Positions 20,346-31,641 of a DNA stretch of 64,000 nt are shown piece by piece (within the stretch, counting starts at the first letter, position 1; every line of letters starts with the position of its first letter). Position numbers and translations under genes: made by a program. Under the pieces are notes generated by a model that worked only from the letters and a program-made list of their open reading frames with translations, was not told the DNA's origin and ran no database searches. The stretch comes from Petaurus breviceps papuanus (lineage: Eukaryota > Chordata > Mammalia > Diprotodontia > Petauridae): positions 33,251,634 through 33,315,633 of the forward strand of contig JAMXIF010001253.1 in assembly GCA_028583685.1 (NCBI GenBank), written 5' to 3'.

Positions 20346-20880
20346 GATAGTCCTGTGACAGATCACACCAAAGCATTAAGCAAAATAAGCAAAACCACAA
20401 TAATCAGTGATTTCTATTGCCTTAGTTCACCAATGTTAATAATTATTCCACTATCATTTCCTGGTCCCGAAACATACCCCTATAGTTCCCACCAGGGACA
20501 GAAAACAGCTGCATTTTGTAGCCACCCTAGGATTCACTCTTGGTTATAAAAAAGCTCCAGGACTAACTTTCTAAGCAAGTAAAGTTCATTAGAGTGTGTG
20601 GAAAGGACGAAGGAGAAAGGGAAGAAGGAAGAGGGAAGAAGGCCCCTTAGTGACTAAGGGGAAGGAAGGAAGGACCAGAAAAAATCAGGATGTCATTTTC
20701 CAGTTCACCTTCAGAATTTTCACTTGTCCCTCCTTCTCCCTTCAAATAAAACAATTCCTTACCATGTTGCTACTATAAATCAACCTATGTCTTTACTTCC
20801 TTGTAGCAGCTGTTTGTACCTACACACAGAGGGCTGGCCCACTATAGTCCAGTTCTGCTCATCCTGACCTGGCTGGTGTA
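20346..20880. other. Unassigned stretch with a purine-rich patch
   Basis: Ordinary sequence. A GGAAGAAGG-type patch lies at 20600-20680. No repeat family or exon is recognisable. Confidence 0.3.
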
Positions 20881-20884
20881 ACAG

Positions 20885-21085
20885 TGTGGTCCCAGTTTTG
20901 CATAGTAGATGGAGTGCAGGCCTTGGGTTCAAATTCTGCCTTATTCAGTGATTAGTTTATGTTCCTGGATCAGTCACTTAACCTCTACATTCTTTGGTTT
21001 CCTTATCTGCAAAATAGGGTATGGGGATGAACTTAAAGGGCTGTAAGGTCCCTTCCAGCCTTAAATTTACCATCCTATGACCTTC
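20885..21085 (+). repeat. MIR/THER SINE
   Basis: CAGGCCTTGGGTTCAAATTC, TTTGGTTTCCTTATCTGCAA and CTGTAAGGTCCCTTCCAGCC give a complete MIR order. Confidence 0.85.
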
Positions 21086-21089
21086 CTCA

Positions 21090-21570
21090 CTCCTCCAGTG
21101 CTAGGGAGGTAAGGGTTGGAATGGGGAACAGAAGAGAGAGTGGGGTTCTGAGTATGCTGTCCAAAGCAAGGGCTAGCTCGGAGGCAAGAAGGAAGCATTT
21201 TTTTTCCTGCTTTTTTAAGATGTTAAGAAAGTAAGGCTTATCTACTGGAACCATCCAGAGCAGCTCACTGCTTAGTTGGTTAGGCCATCCAGTTATAGAA
21301 CAAGGGTTTTACTGTATATTGGATTTTATTTATAACCCAAACTTGCTTCAGCTGCTGAGAATGCTAGGTCCCATTGTGAGCTCCCAAGGAACCATAATGT
21401 ATTTCACTTCTCCCAGCTTTTGCCATCTCTGGGAGGGATAACATGACAATTAACCTTCTCACATGTGGACCAAGTGAAGGTGCCACTGTCATCAGTTCAT
21501 ATGTTAAATATTAAGAAAGTTTAATTTATTTAAAAAATAAATACAAGTAAACATTCTAGTATTTTCTTTC
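21090..21570. other. Unassigned non-coding stretch
   Basis: No repeat or coding signal recognised; AT-rich toward its end. Confidence 0.3.
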
Positions 21571-21835
21571 TGTACCACATGGACCTTTTTTTAATGCTTT
21601 ATTAACTTCTGGTTTACATCATTCATTTCTGTCAGATTTTTAGTTACAATTTTTTTCCCCATTTTTCTGCTACCCACCACCCCCAAAAAGCAGTCCCACA
21701 GGATATCCCCTGCTCCAATCTGCTCTCTCCCATATCTTCTCCCATACCCCCTTTGACTTTTCCAGTAGGGCATGGTAGATCTCTATGCGCCAGTGCCTGT
21801 ATATCTTATTTCCAAAGTACATGTAAAATAGTATT

Positions 21836-21982
21836 TTTTAAAGCAATTGTGGTTAAGTAATTTACCCAAGGTTACACAGCCATTTTTTTTGTGTGGGTAT
21901 TAAGTATCTGAGTCCAGAACCGATCCCGGGTCCTCCGGACTCCGGGGCTGGTGCTCTTACTCACTGTGCCACCTAGCCGCCC
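21836..21982 (-). repeat. Short poly(A) SINE variant with target duplication
   Basis: The target TGTAAAATAGTATT (21822-21835) recurs as TGTAAAATAGCATT (21983-21996). The body has GCAATTGTGGTTAAGTAATT and ACCTAGCCGCCC. It has the TGTGTGGGTATTAAGTATC insert shared with 42254-42417 and 57022-57180. Confidence 0.9.
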
Positions 21983-22659
21983 TGTAAAATAGCATTAATA
22001 ATTGTATATATATTTTTAAACATTTGATTTTAAGACTTTGAATTCCAGATTCATTCCCTTACTCCCTTGTCACCCACCCTTACTGGGAAGATAAGCAGTT
22101 CATTATAGGTTGTACATGTGTAGCTATGCAAAACATTACCATAGTAGATATGTTGTAAAAGACTGACTTTATTTCCCTCCCTCCTATCCCACCTCCCACT
22201 TGTTCTATTCTCTACTTTGATCCTGTCCCTTTTCAAAAGTGGGTGCTTCCAATTTCCCTCTGCCCAGCCTGCCCTCCCTTCCATTATTCCCCCATCTCAT
22301 CCCCTTCCCCCCTATTCTCTTGTAGGGTGAGATACCCGATTTAGTGTGTATGTCATTCCCTCCCTGAGCCAAATTCAATGAGAATAAGGTTTTGCCTTTT
22401 TGCCTTCCTGTTCTTCTCCTCCATTGTAACCATTTCCCCTTGCCTCTTCTGTATGAGATAGTTTACCCCATTCTGTCTCTCCCCATCTCCTCTCATTATA
22501 TTTCTTTCTCACCTCTTAATTTCACCTTTTAAATATCATCCCTTCTTATTAAATTGGTCCTGAGCCCTCTATCTTTGTATACCTGTAAATATATATACAC
22601 ACATTCACATATATATTCATATGCCCATATACCCTCCTATATAGACATTATATTATTAT

Positions 22660-22668
22660 ATATTACAT

Positions 22669-22702
<34 letters not shown>
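22660..22702. repeat. (TA/CA) AT-rich microsatellite
   Basis: Alternating TA with CATA interruptions inside the 3' body of the L1-like retrocopy. Confidence 0.9.
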
Positions 22703-22703
<1 letters not shown>

Positions 22704-23337
22704 TTCTATTCCCTTCAACTGTTTTCATACTGAGAAAAGTTTCATCAGTTACAATTATTGTTTTTCCATGTAGGAATGTTGCTTGGTGCCCCAACAATAT
22801 GCAGGCCAGGAGCTGAAGCTGCCACTTGGCAGCAGCTGTGCCGCAGTGCCTCAGCGGCTTCGGCCCCCGGGGGCAAAGGCCAACTGCACTCCCAACTACT
22901 GGATCCCAAAGTTCACACTGCACTGACCTTTCACTTTGTCCTTAGCATGTATGCGTTGATAATTCTGGAAATTGCCACAGCTTCTGGTGATCTGGAGTCC
23001 CTCCAGCTGGTGATTGGTCAGACCCACCCTGGGGCTAAAACCTTGTGGTGCGGCTGGGGTTGGCTCCCAGAATGCTGTGCTGGCCAATTCCTGCTGGCCT
23101 GCCTGGCTGTCCTCAGCAGGAGGTTATCTTCTTTTTGATATTTTGTGGGGTTCTGTAGCTCCAACGTTTGTTCAGAGTCCCCTTTTACATGAATTGGGGG
23201 AGGTGGAAGCTGGAGTTCTGCGGAAGTCCTATTTCTCCCACATGGACCTTCCTAAGCACTCTCTCTCCCCCCTTCTTCTCCACCCCACCCTCCCCAGTAC
23301 TTGTATTCTATTTTGGAGACCCTTCTCTTGAGGGAGA

Positions 23338-23530
23338 AGGGAATAAGTATTTATTAAGCACCTACAATGTGCCAGGTGCTGTGCTTGGTACTTTATGAAT
23401 ATTAGTTAATTTGATACACAATATTATTATTCCTATTTTACAGTAGAGGAAACTGAGGCAGACAGGTTAGGTGACTTGCCCAGGGTCACACAGCTAGGAA
23501 GGGTCTGAGACCATATTTAAAGAATTCCTT
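23338..23530 (-). repeat. MIR/THER CORE-SINE, antisense
   Basis: AAGTATTTATTAAGCACCTA, CAATGTGCCAGGTGCTGTGC, then GAGGAAACTGAGGCAGACAG and CCAGGGTCACACAGCTAGGA. Confidence 0.85.
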
Positions 23531-23567
23531 ACTGAATAGGATAGATTTAGAGCAGAAAGACATTCTT

Positions 23568-23885
23568 TTATAAATATAGTTTATTTTTCCCAAAATTACA
23601 TTTAAAAACATTAATACTTTATATTAACACATTGAATTCCAAATTCTGTCCCTCCTTCTCCCCTCCCCAAGAGGGTAAGCAATCAGATATAAAGTTATAC
23701 ATGTGCAATCAGGTAAAGTATTTTCTATATTAGTCATTTTAGACAAGAAGACTTGAATAAAAGAAAAAAGAATGAAAGGAGAAAAGTGAAGAATAGCATG
23801 CTTCAGTCTGTATTCAAACAATATTAGTTCTTTTTCTGGAGGCAGATAGTATGCTTTATCATTAGTCTTTTGGGATAAGACATTA
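23568..23885 (-). repeat. L1 3' end fragment
   Basis: TTGAATTCCAAATTCTGTCC, GTTATACATGTGCAATCAGG, CTTCAGTCTGTATTCAAACA and GTTCTTTTTCTGGAGGCAG, then TTAGTCTTTTGGGAT. This is the reverse complement of the terminal L1 region that follows the segment seen in sense at 12930-13445. Confidence 0.75.
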
Positions 23886-23889
23886 TTCT

Positions 23890-24370
23890 TTAGACAGAAC
23901 CATCTATAAGTTATCTAGTTCATTATCTAATGAAATTGCCCATCGAACTTCCCAAAAGACTGGAAGAGCAGAGAAAGTAGAATTGGATTGGGGACAGCAG
24001 TCATCTGGGAATCATCAGCTCTTGGGAGAAAGAGAAGATGGCATCTGGATCGTGAAAGCTTGCTTCTGACCCTGTCGTCATTTCTGTGATGAGACTCTAA
24101 TAGTGAGGTTGTGCCTCTGGGTAAGACCATGCTCATTAAAAAAAAAATTGTGCCTAGGCAGGAGAGATTGGAGGCATGGCCAGAGCAGAGCAGCTGGCAG
24201 TCAGGAAATGTAACAAGTGACAGACATGTAGAGAAAATCAGCATCTGAATTCAGCTGGCCAGAGTCTGTTCCTGAGGAGAAATCATTGGCCTGGCAAATC
24301 TCTTCTGGTTTCCACATTCTGTTCTTATTGGATCTTGATTCTGTAAAAGGTTCTGAATGGGAAAATTGAT
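23890..24370. other. Unassigned stretch
   Basis: A mixed sequence with a 105-codon antisense frame (23927-24244) that resembles no protein I know. No repeat is recognised. Confidence 0.3.
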
Positions 24371-24720
24371 GCCAGGGATTTGTTAACTCTAGTACTGGGG
24401 ACATTTGTTAACTCCCAAACTGGGGATATTTGCTAATACCAGCCTCAGGAAAGTTTGCTTGATCTCAGGGGGAGAAGCTGACTCTAATCACCCAAGCTCC
24501 ATATGGTTTTAGGACGTGACTATAGACTAGTTAAGGGCTGCTAAGGTCCAGGAGGAACCATGGGTAGGCAGGTCACACAATAATTGTGCTAAAATAAATC
24601 TTGATTTTATTCCTTTTTATTTCTTTGGCCATGAGTAAAGACTCATGAATAAAGACATAAAGACATGAGTAAAGTTAGACTCTACTGCTGCCACCAATTC
24701 CATTTTTCCATGCTTACACA
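24370..24720 (+). repeat. Three ~26-bp tandem repeats and an LTR-like 3' segment
   Basis: Units near 24373, 24397 and 24423 share GGGGA(C/T)ATTTG(T/C)TAA followed by CTC/TAC and a pyrimidine end. About 170 bp downstream come CTAAAATAAATCTTGATT and CATGAATAAAGACATAAAGA, two closely spaced AATAAA signals. A solo LTR end is possible, but I see no TG/CA ends with a target duplication. Confidence 0.35.
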
Positions 24721-25170
24721 TTCGGGTTGATTAAAAAGTAACTGGAATGGAAGATGGTGGAATTTTCCCAGTGAGTAGGGGCTCAAGCCAAGAGTTTAAT
24801 TTGGCTAAATCCATGCCACAGACTAATGAAATAAGCACTTCCATTACCAAGAAGGATGAAGCTGGGCAATAGAGGTAGCACTAATCTCAGTACTGTAGCA
24901 TAACCTCCAATATAGTTCCTTCCCCCCACCTCCCAATGTTGAGTAGAGCAAATGGGACTGTTCAATGCCTGATTCTTATTGAATAGAATCACACTAGTGG
25001 CTAGCAACAGTCACTCACCTTTCTTCCCTCCCCCTCCCTTTTCCCTCTTTAAAACTACAAATGAGGAAGTGAAAGTCTTCTTGACCAGAAGTCTAGCATT
25101 TTTTTTTTACTAACTTGGCTGAAACACCTGAAAGTATTAAGAATTCTGAATTTTCTATCTCCTTTTACTC
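24721..25170. other. Unassigned stretch
   Basis: No repeat or exon recognised. A pyrimidine patch (CCTCCCCCTCCCTTTTCCC) lies near 25028. Confidence 0.3.
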
Positions 25171-25179
25171 CATGGAAGT

Positions 25180-25895
25180 CAAGGGATGATGACTGCTAAA
25201 TTTTTCAGAAGAGTGATGGTTAGATTGCAGTTCATCTGGAAAGTATCTAGGAGTTTTAGTGAACTTCCCATTCACTATGAATCAATAGTATATGGCAGGC
25301 AAAACAAACAAAACTAGTGCAATATTGGGATGCATTAAGAGAAGCATAATTTCTATGAATAAGGAGGTGACAGTCCCTCAGTACTCTTCAGTGGTCAGAT
25401 CATGCCAGGAGTCTTTATTCTTGGGAACCATGGTTTAGGAGGGAAATAAATAGACTGGAGGGTATCCAGGCAAAGACAACCAGAATGAAGGGCCTAGAGT
25501 TCATGTTATGTGAGGATTGGATCAAGAAACTAGGAATTGAGTCAGAAGAAGAGAAAACTAGGGGTACCACAATCAGTTTCTTCTAGTACTCAGAATACTA
25601 TCACATGGAAGAGAGATTAGATTTGTTCTCTTTGACTCCACAGGGTAGATCAGTGGGTATATTTATATGTATTTATATATATTGCAAAGAGGTATATTTA
25701 GGTTTAAGATCTGGAAAAAAACCTTCCTAATATTAGATCTATTCAAACATGCAATAAGATATTTTGGCAGGGACTGAGTTCTTTCTCACTGGATATATTC
25801 AAGCAAAGGTTGGATAATTACCTGTTTGTTTTAAACTGGATGGTTACTTGTCTTTTGTTATAGCGTGGATTCTTTTTGGACTAGTTGGTCACAGG
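25180..25895 (+). repeat. CR1/L3-clade LINE 3' region
   Basis: GGAGGGTATCCAGGCAAAG, CAACCAGAATGAAGGGCC, ATGGAAGAGAGATTAGATTT, then GCAAAGGTTGGATAATTACC. The order matches the CR1 family 3' region shared by birds and mammals (L3). It is diverged and ORF-less. Confidence 0.7.
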
Positions 25896-25899
25896 AGAC

Positions 25900-26140
25900 C
25901 CTTCTAACTTGGAAATACTGCATTTCTTATTCATTCCAAAAGGAATCAATAGCATGTACTATAGAAATTATGCTTCTCTTAAGCAAGTGCATATGGCAGA
26001 TGTGTATGAAGGGAAGCCTGTCTAGCAGGGAAGAAAATTCAGTGCAATAGTTAGACCCCCAGCTGAAGAGTTAAGATTTTTATTTTCATGATTGGGAAAA
26101 AAGAAAGGAAACTTTTATGTGTCTTGTTTCTCACATGTAT
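25900..26140. other. Unassigned stretch
   Basis: Nothing recognised; AT-rich. Confidence 0.25.
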
Positions 26141-26146
26141 GGAGAA

Positions 26147-26400
26147 TTTTGTTATTCAGTCATTTCAATTGTGTTGGACTCCTCATGATCCCTTTGGAGT
26201 TTTCTTGGCAAAGATGCTGGAGTGGTTTGCCATTTCCTTCTCTAGCTCATTTTACAGATGAGCAAACTCAAGCAAACAGGGTTAAGTGCCTTGCCCAGGG
26301 TCACACAGTTAGTAAGTACCTGAGACTGGATTTGAACTCAGGAAGATGAGTCTTCCTGACTCTGGGCCCAGAGCTTTATCCACTGTGCCACCTAGCTGCC
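26147..26400 (-). repeat. MAR1-type SINE
   Basis: TTGTTATTCAGTCATTTCAA tail, TTTTCTTGGCAAAGATGCTG, CAGGGTTAAGTGCCTTGCCC core and CCACTGTGCCACCTAGCTGC head. Full length. Confidence 0.93.
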
Positions 26401-26424
26401 ATAATGGACAATAAATGAATGCCA

Positions 26425-26635
26425 TATGTACCATAGAAATTATAGACTTGGATCTGGAAGGTACTTCAAAGGCTGTTGAGTTCAGCCTTCTCATTTTCCA
26501 GAAGAAGAAACTAAGGCACCATGAAGTTAAGGGACTTACACAAATACACACTTAGTGACTATCTAATACAGGATTTGAATTCAGTCCTTCATAACTCTAT
26601 ACCCATCACCCTCTCTCTTACTCCACAGCTGCCTA
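26425..26635 (-). repeat. MIR/THER SINE
   Basis: GATCTGGAAGGTACTTCAAA, TCATTTTCCAGAAGAAGAAA, GAAGTTAAGGGACTTACAC, ending TACTCCACAGCTGCC. Confidence 0.75.
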
Positions 26636-26964
26636 AGGGCTCTGACTTGGAATGTGGGAGTCTTGTTTGAGTCTGATCATTGCATAGCAATTGCCTGTTG
26701 TCATGGTCTGTACTGCAAATGTAAAGACTTGCTTCAAAATTTGCATATTAAAAAGAAAAGTAACAACAAAAATCTGTTATTAGTTTAAAAAAAGAATAAG
26801 AATCTTGTCTGTCCATGTTGAATGATGATTGATGTTTGGCAACTGGATCCCAGACACCAGGCTACATCCCAATTTAAAAGGCAAGGGGCCCTGAACTTGT
26901 GCACAGGGAATTAACCTAGCTCTGAGTGCTATGGTGTCACATTTCTTCCATATGACTCACTTTA

Positions 26965-27230
26965 TCCTGCTTCATCATTTTAGCTATATGACCCCCAGCA
27001 AGCCATTAAGGTTTAGTTTCCTCATCTTTAAAATAGGGATAATAATAGCATCTAGTACATAAAGTTGTTGTGAGGATCAAATAACAGTCAATAAACATTT
27101 ATTAAGCACTTGCTGTATATCAGGACATGCTAGGACATGGTCCAAATGATAAAATATATGGAAAGTGCTTCCCAAATTTTAAGGCACTATAGAAATGTGA
27201 CCTCCTATTATCATTAGCATCAAAATTATC
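26965..27230 (+). repeat. MIR SINE with inserted L2 end
   Basis: GTTTAGTTTCCTCATCTTTA, GTTGTTGTGAGGATCAAAT, then an antisense L2 end (CAATAAACATTTATTAAGCA, about 27088-27145), then GGAAAGTGCTTCCCAAATTT. Confidence 0.7.
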
Positions 27231-27239
27231 ATCATCGTT

Positions 27240-28515
27240 TCATCACTTGAAAGAAAGAACAACCATTTGAATTTGAAAGTCCTGTTTTCTTACACAAACC
27301 CTCAGATTCTCAGGCCTCTTTAGGCCACAGACAAAAGCCTGAAACTCTGTGACTAACCCAGGATTACAGCAATGGCATGTAGCAGGTACCAGTGTCTCCT
27401 CATCTTTTACCACCTCCTATTCTGTTTGCTAATTTAGAATAATCTGTAACCTCAGCTGGTTCAACACAATGGCTAATTTGTCATGGGTTGCTTGGTCTGG
27501 TGTCTACCATTCAGTTACTCTTCAGGCTGGGGAAATGGATCATCACAATAAGAAAACTCTTTCAAAATTCAGGTGAATGGTACTTCCTAAACCCAACTCC
27601 CAAGCATCTTTCTCCTCTTCTTTCCTTTGAACTTCCCTCTAGATCAGTCAGGATAGATTAGCTGATAGGTCGAAACCTTTCCCACCTGCATTGAATCTTT
27701 TAAATGGCCTCCTATTGAAATTCCTCCAAGACTCCAAAAATGGTCAGTCACATCAGACACAATAGAGTATTCATGGATTTTGTTTCTCCATCCGTGAAAG
27801 TTGGGGAAAAAAATCTTTCTGATAACATCATCTTTTAGCTTTAATTTCTCATTAGAGAGATTTTCCCAAAAGTCTGATGTTAGCTTTCAATAGACTGACA
27901 TTTTGTGAATGCAAGCTATTGTCCCACAAGAGTGTCTGTTCCTGTAAGAAAACATGAGGCATGGATGCCTTTGTCCTGTCGATTCACTTTAGATTAAGTT
28001 CATTGTCTCGTGGAAGCCTTTTATCATGGTCATTTTACCTTGTATTAGTAGCAAGGAAGAGCAGATGGACTTTTTACTAAGGCCCTTTTGCTCATAGAGA
28101 GCCATCATCTGACTCTGGTATAATTTGAGTTCCTTCCCAGTTACCTCGGACCAGGTTGTGGGAAGAATTCAGAAGACATCACTTCGAGGCCACAGGGTTT
28201 GAACTCCCCATTAAAAAAATAGCCCCAACTCTAAAAATAATGCAAAATTGACAATGAATTTGCATTACCATTAAGATGCAGTGATTTTTTTTTACAGAGC
28301 CTCTGCATAGCTATTGAATAGCATTGAAAATATTGAAAAACAGGGCTAGAAAAACTCAGAAGCATCTGGCAGGATACATATTTCTTACTAGTCAGTTTTG
28401 AGAGTGATAAAAGCTTTTTCAGGCATCCAAGAAGGAGGAAACTTTTTGGTGACTTAAAAAAATTGGATTTAAGTCAGAAACTATCTAACAAAATATTGTG
28501 AATTGAGCTGTAAAA
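27240..28515. other. Repeat-poor block, candidate conserved non-coding DNA
   Basis: About 1.3 kb with no interspersed repeat. It holds a perfect MEF2-type site CTAAAAATAA at 28231-28240. ACAATG (SOX-type) next to ATTTGCAT (octamer) lies at 28251-28265. Several TAAT cores are present. Whether it is conserved cannot be judged without an alignment. Confidence 0.45.
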
Positions 28516-28529
28516 TGATCAAGTAGTTT

Positions 28530-28690
28530 GTGGGAATGGGAAGAGTGGGGAGAGGAGAGAAGAATAAAGGAAGGAAGGGAAGCAAGGAAGGAAGGAGTGA
28601 AGGAAGGGAGGGAAGAAGGAAAGGAAGGAAGAAAGGAAGGGTAGAAAGAAGGGAAGGAATGGAGAGGAGAACAGAGAAGAGAAGGCAGTA
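28530..28690. repeat. (GGAA)n polypurine tract
   Basis: Imperfect GAAGGAAGG units on the plus strand. Long open frames on the complement are artefacts of the repeat. Confidence 0.95.
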
Positions 28691-29029
28691 TTAAGCAAAA
28701 GATCTGAATAGAGGAATAAGATGAGGAGCTGAAGAGATGGAGAGGACAATGTATAGGCGTTTGCCCTGTGTAGATTTACTCTTTTTGGACTTCGCCACAA
28801 TTCAAATCCCAAAGATGAGGTTTTCAGATAGGAATTTACCTATCTGAAGCAAGGACTGACTGTTGCGGAGGAGAGTGAGGAATCATAGATTTTAATTTTT
28901 ATTTCTTAATTTTTTTTCATTAAATTGGCAGGGTCTTATGAGTAGGTTAGAGTCAGCTACCTACAAATGGTCATCAGGCAGGACCTTTGCCCCCAAATAT
29001 CAACCTAACTACCCGTTATTTTGTAACAC

Positions 29030-29215
29030 ATAGAATTATGGATCTAGAGTTGACTAGTGATCTCAGATCCCTTAATTTTACAGATGTGGAAACTGAGACC
29101 CAGGCAAATAAAGTAACTTGCCTGAGGCCACATAGGTAGTAAACATTAGTGGTAAGATCTGAACCCAAATCCTCAGACACTAGAATTGGTGTTATTTTTC
29201 TACTCTGTCATGCAA
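29030..29215 (-). repeat. MIR/THER SINE
   Basis: GATCTAGAGTTGACTAGTGA, TTTTACAGATGTGGAAACTG, GTAACTTGCCTGAGGCCAC and CCTCAGACACTAGAATTGG. Confidence 0.8.
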
Positions 29216-29219
29216 AATT

Positions 29220-30870
29220 ATAAATTCATTCCTTTGTATTTTGAATCTTCTTTGGATGTCCCTTATTAAAATGTGGATACCCTCAGGAAGGATCACACCT
29301 TAAACTGTTATTAGCTATCATCTGGAGTAAGACATAGAGAAGATATACCTGGTGGAGGTTCAGGAGGAGGATGGGGCACTGAGAGGAGAGATCACCGGGC
29401 ATCAAAAACAAGCCATCAGTGCCACATTTTGGTCCAGATCTGTCTCTGGTTGTAAGAATTTCTGCAAGGGGTGATTGATTGACTAGCTGACCTCTTAGAA
29501 TTCCACTCTGCTTAATGATTCTCTGATTCCATAGGTTCAGAAAACCAGTTTCTCAACAAATGCCAACAAAATCAGCATTTTTTTTAAAAGTGTGAGATTG
29601 AAAAACAGCAGGGCTTTGTCCTGTGTGCAGATGTGTTACTGACCCACTGTAACAAAGAAAAAAATTTGGCACAAAGAAAAAAATTGATCAGCAGTATTGC
29701 TGGACATTTATAGGGGAATTCTTCTTGTATAAGATACTTTACTGACAGACTTTAGCTGATCTACATCCTAGCTCTCCAAGTCACATAACTATTGTCATTA
29801 CAAGGATTCACAGGGGGAAGGAAAAGGAAGGCCCTAGAGGGGAAAGCATCCTCTCCCAGCTCCGGGGCTAAAATCAAGATTAGTTTCTGAATTCCTGAAC
29901 CTGAATGCTTCACTGACCATTGTACTTTTGGTCTTACTGTCACCCTTCCAGCTACTTAAATTAGAAAAGAAATTCTGGTTCCTCCTTACAGGCTGGTCAT
30001 TTACTATTTAATTATATATAGCGGTTCTACTTTCAGGTTGATGGTGACATTTGACACACTGGGACAATGACTTCCACGTTTACATTAGGAACCTGAAAGT
30101 CTGGCAAGTTGCCCCTCTGGCACTGAATCTCTCTGTCTTTGGGCCACAGCCTAAAGTTCTGTAGTAAATTAAACATAATCTCTTCTCTAGTTCTTACCAG
30201 GTCATTACTCTGACACTCATAGTTTCTATCCATTTAGCTAATAACATGGGCTTGCAGACACTTTCATTAATTTCTGGTTTGCCAGAAAGGTCACTAGCCT
30301 ACTAACAGTTTTGCTGGTCCAGTTTTACTTGGCAAGATTTTCTTCCTTACATTTTATTATTTCCTTGTGACCCTTGCCAGACCACTCCTGGCAGGGGGAA
30401 TAAGTTTAAAATTTGAGACTCCACAATCCATTTGGCAAACAAGGGGACTTCTTCCAGGCTACCTTTCTCTAGAAATTAATGCCTCCTTAAGGGACATTAA
30501 GGGGCTCCTCCTTGTGTGCACCACAAGAACTATAGTGGTCATTTCAAGGATAATGATACTGTATTCTTCTATCCATTCCAATAACCTGCAATCAAAAATA
30601 TGTGAAGTCAGATACAAGTAAAAACTTGATATCCAATTATTTTTATTAGCCATCCTCATTTCTTTCATTACTACCATCTTTGTCCCAGGTTACCAAATCA
30701 CTTTTGGAGCTCTCTCCTTTATTACCATCTTACCATGAATCCTGTTGGTTTTTCCTTTAAAATATTTCTAAGATTGCCCCCATCATGTTTCTTATTCCCA
30801 CTACCATCAGCCTTATCTCATACTTGTTATGTCTTGGCAATCTAATGGATAGTTTTCATAATTCTAGGCA
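29220..30870. other. Long stretch without recognised repeat
   Basis: About 1.65 kb. It contains a short direct repeat (GGCACAAAGAAAAAAATT type, two units at about 29648-29686). Several sub-90-codon frames resemble no protein. It could be unique sequence, old LTR material or weakly conserved DNA; I cannot decide. Confidence 0.3.
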
Positions 30871-30874
30871 CATA

Positions 30875-31060
30875 TTTGATAAGAGTATTGAACTTGGAGA
30901 CAGGAAGATCTGAATTCAAATGCTCCCTCAGACATTCATTAATTTTGTGACCCCGGCCAAGTCATTAACATCTTTGGGTTTCAGCTTTCTCATCTATAAA
31001 ACGAGGTTGTTGGAGTCTATGGCCTACTAGGTTATTTACAGATTTAGATCTAAGACACTA
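30875..31060 (+). repeat. MIR/THER SINE
   Basis: GAGTATTGAACTTGGAGACA, GGAAGATCTGAATTCAAATG, TTTCAGCTTTCTCATCTATA and GGAGTCTATGGCCTACTAGG. Confidence 0.8.
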
Positions 31061-31641
31061 TAAACCGTTGTCTAATCTATCTTGTACAATGCCACCCAAT
31101 TCAGCTTTCTAAAATAAACCTTTTATCATATGACTCCAGTTCTTAAGGAACTATAATAACTATAATAATAACAAGTTAGCTCTAGTTACTGTTAACTATA
31201 GAATAAATCTGAATTTTTCAGCTTGGAATCCAAGATCTCCCCTGACCTGTCAACCAGCCTTTCATTCTCAGAGGTGGCCTAGATGTACACACTTGCTCTT
31301 AGCTTTTCACCTTGAACTATATGGAACCATGTTACTCTTGCCCTGTTGCCATACCCTGTTTCTTGGCTCAGCTGAAAATCCTGTATTTTACCTTGAGTAT
31401 AGCTCAAGGGATGTAGAGGTCATTCAGTCTATTCATATCCTTTTACAGATGAAGAAAGTGAGGTTCAGAAAAAAAGAAACTCCATCTTCCAAGTCAGTGC
31501 ATTTTCACTGACTGTTCCCCATTCTTCCTTCATCATCTCTGCATCCAAGCTTCCCTGGCTCCCTTCAAGTCTCAACTAAAATATCACCGTCTGTGAAACA
31601 TCTTTCCTAGTTCTCCTTATTCTCAGTATAAAATATAATAC

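Larger units (their letters stand above)
21588..23237 (-). mobile_element. Composite L1/HAL1-like retrocopy lacking ORF1
   Basis: A single insertion framed by a perfect 13-bp target duplication, CCACATGGACCTT, at 21575-21587 and 23238-23250. Read on the minus strand, the first ~450 bp (23237-22786) match the L1 5' UTR seen at 62361-62950. Shared blocks include GGCAGGCCAGCAGG, GCCCCAGGGTGG, CACCAGAAGCTGTGGC and ATCAACGCATA. It then passes directly into a purine-rich 3' body with TA/CA microsatellites. It ends TTAATAAAGCATTAAAAAAA, a polyadenylation signal plus poly(A). No ORF1 coiled coil and no reverse transcriptase lie between. Half-L1 (HAL1) elements keep ORF1 and have long 3' regions, so this looks like a spliced or internally deleted HAL1/L1 transcript that was reinserted. 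It hosts a younger SINE at 21836-21982. Confidence 0.75.

Noticed and set aside
22663-23138. Frames of 86 and 126 codons in a GC-richer stretch
   Set aside because: They fall in the L1 5' UTR-like part of the retrocopy; no ORF1p sequence is recognisable.
28519-28812. 97-codon S/L/P/F-rich frame (minus strand)
   Set aside because: Translation of the (GGAA)n tract complement.
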